From contig CBDCOD010000020.1 in assembly GCA_965219665.1 (NCBI GenBank), positions 1 to 64,000 on the forward strand: a DNA stretch of 64,000 nt, written 5' to 3'. Shown one piece after another: positions 63,423-64,000 of this stretch. The stretch's first letter is position 1; each line of letters opens with the position of its first letter. Below the pieces are notes generated by a model. That model saw only the letters and a list, made by a program, of their open reading frames with translations, was not told where the DNA came from and did no database searches. Position numbers and translations under genes: made by a program. This DNA is from CBDCOD01 sp965219665 (lineage in GTDB: Bacteria > Pseudomonadota > Gammaproteobacteria > CAKMZV01).

Positions 63423-64000
63423 TTACTGGATGGGCGATTGTGCTGAGGGGAGATTTTTATATGTTTTTGCCCCCATTTCTTTTAGTCGGTGCGCTGTTTT
63501 TATTGCTCCGCCATGTCCGTACAGTTTGGTGTGGGCACCTTTTAAGAGATTCTGTGAGCGTGTGAGCTGCTTGTCTATTTCAGTCAAGTCTTTTTCATAG
63601 TTGATAATTTTGTCCACTAAACTTCCAGATAGTCTGGCTATTTCTTCAGCATTGCGGCTGCGGTTTTCTAATTCCCAGTTTTGGGCAATAACCTTTAAGA
63701 TGGCAAATAGCGTAGAGGGGGTAACGACTAATAAATGCGTGCTTAAAGATTCTTCTAATAATTTTGGCTGATGACTCAAAGCTAATTGCCATGCGCTTTC
63801 AATAGGGATAAAAAGCAGTACAGAATCAAAGACAGTTTCACTATGTTGATGGTACTGCTTTTGAGAAAGGTTTTTAATATGACGTTGTATAGAGGCGACA
63901 TGTTCACTAAGTGCCTGTTGTTTTGCTTCATCATTATTGGCAGCATTAGCAGCACTAAATGCTTCATAAGCCTTTAAACTCATTTTGGCATCTATGATGA
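63423..64000 (-). CDS. rmuC: RmuC-family DNA recombination protein (cut by window edge)
   Basis: RmuC proteins limit inversions at short repeats; they have a coiled coil and a PD-(D/E)XK-like nuclease-fold domain. The frame enters from the right edge and ends at 63423, so only the C-terminal 192 or so residues are visible. They include the start of the conserved DAK(M)SLKAYEAF segment at the edge, VFDSVLLFIPIESAW, VVTPSTLFAILKVIA and the conserved QNWELENRSRNAEEIA stretch. The N-terminal part lies beyond the window. The gene is convergent with rpsI. Confidence 0.88.
   Translation of the reverse strand, partial: IIDAKMSLKAYEAFSAANAANNDEAKQQALSEHVASIQRHIKNLSQKQYHQHSETVFDSVLLFIPIESAWQLALSHQPKLLEESLSTHLLVVTPSTLFAILKVIAQNWELENRSRNAEEIARLSGSLVDKIINYEKDLTEIDKQLTRSQNLLKGAHTKLYGHGGAIKTAHRLKEMGAKTYKNLPSAQSPIQ

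Overview
The window looks like a chromosome segment from a gammaproteobacterium with moderately low GC. The gene orders point that way: hflK-hflC-(DUF2065)-hisZ-purA-rnr-rlmB, accD-folC-dedD-purF, 6S RNA next to the 5-formyl-THF cyclo-ligase gene, murJ-ribF, an M23 peptidase next to anmK, rplM-rpsI, and an AlgC-type phosphohexomutase. I cannot place it to genus from the sequence alone.

Layout. (1) Positions 1-7069 are a defence island: the C-terminal end of an unidentified AT-rich protein, a type I restriction specificity gene (hsdS) and motor/nuclease gene (hsdR), a small unknown gene and a GmrSD-like DUF262/DUF1524 gene. hsdM is not in the window and probably lies to the left. (2) Positions 7359-8203 hold five tandem repeats (three of 181 bp, two of 151 bp). 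Each unit carries a copy of the last 19 bases of the tRNA-Ser(GGA) gene that immediately follows at 8204-8291 (minus strand). The two repeat types differ in a hairpin whose base pairs change in a compensatory way. (3) Positions 8410-18171 are plus-strand housekeeping genes: thiL, gloA, trpBA, accD, folC, a SPOR protein, purF, a garR-like gene and ffh. 6S RNA and the cyclo-ligase gene follow. (4) Positions 19072-28076 are minus-strand: rlmB, rnr, purA, hisZ, DUF2065, hflC, hflK, then leuC. rnr and purA are broken by single-base indels. (5) Positions 28270-32306 hold algC, a phosphoglycolate-phosphatase-like gene, rluC and cmoB; cmoB also has a one-base frameshift. (6) Positions 32655-40589 are a catabolic operon for a tricarboxylate of the tricarballylate/aconitate type: TTT binding protein, a fused TctA-TctB permease, a PrpF-type isomerase, TcuA, TcuB and an AbrB-family membrane protein. 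(7) Positions 40739-64000 are mostly housekeeping: ferredoxin reductase, SURF1, murJ, ribF, ispB, a Gate-domain membrane protein, a DsbA-like protein, leuS, a TusA-like protein, M23 peptidase, anmK, tsaC, rplY, pth, ychF, rnhB, lpxB, folP, leuD, an SDR, mutY, a lipoprotein, rplM, rpsI and partial rmuC. Between the DsbA-like gene and leuS is a short broken gene ending in a JDVT-CTERM-like sorting signal.

The most unusual features are the tRNA-Ser-derived repeat array with its covarying hairpin, which resembles in architecture the rtT repeats at the E. coli tyrT locus, and the set of single-base frameshifts in rnr, purA, cmoB and the JDVT-CTERM gene. I cannot tell from sequence alone whether those frameshifts are gene decay or base-calling error. 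All functional calls come from reading motifs and gene order; no database search was run.
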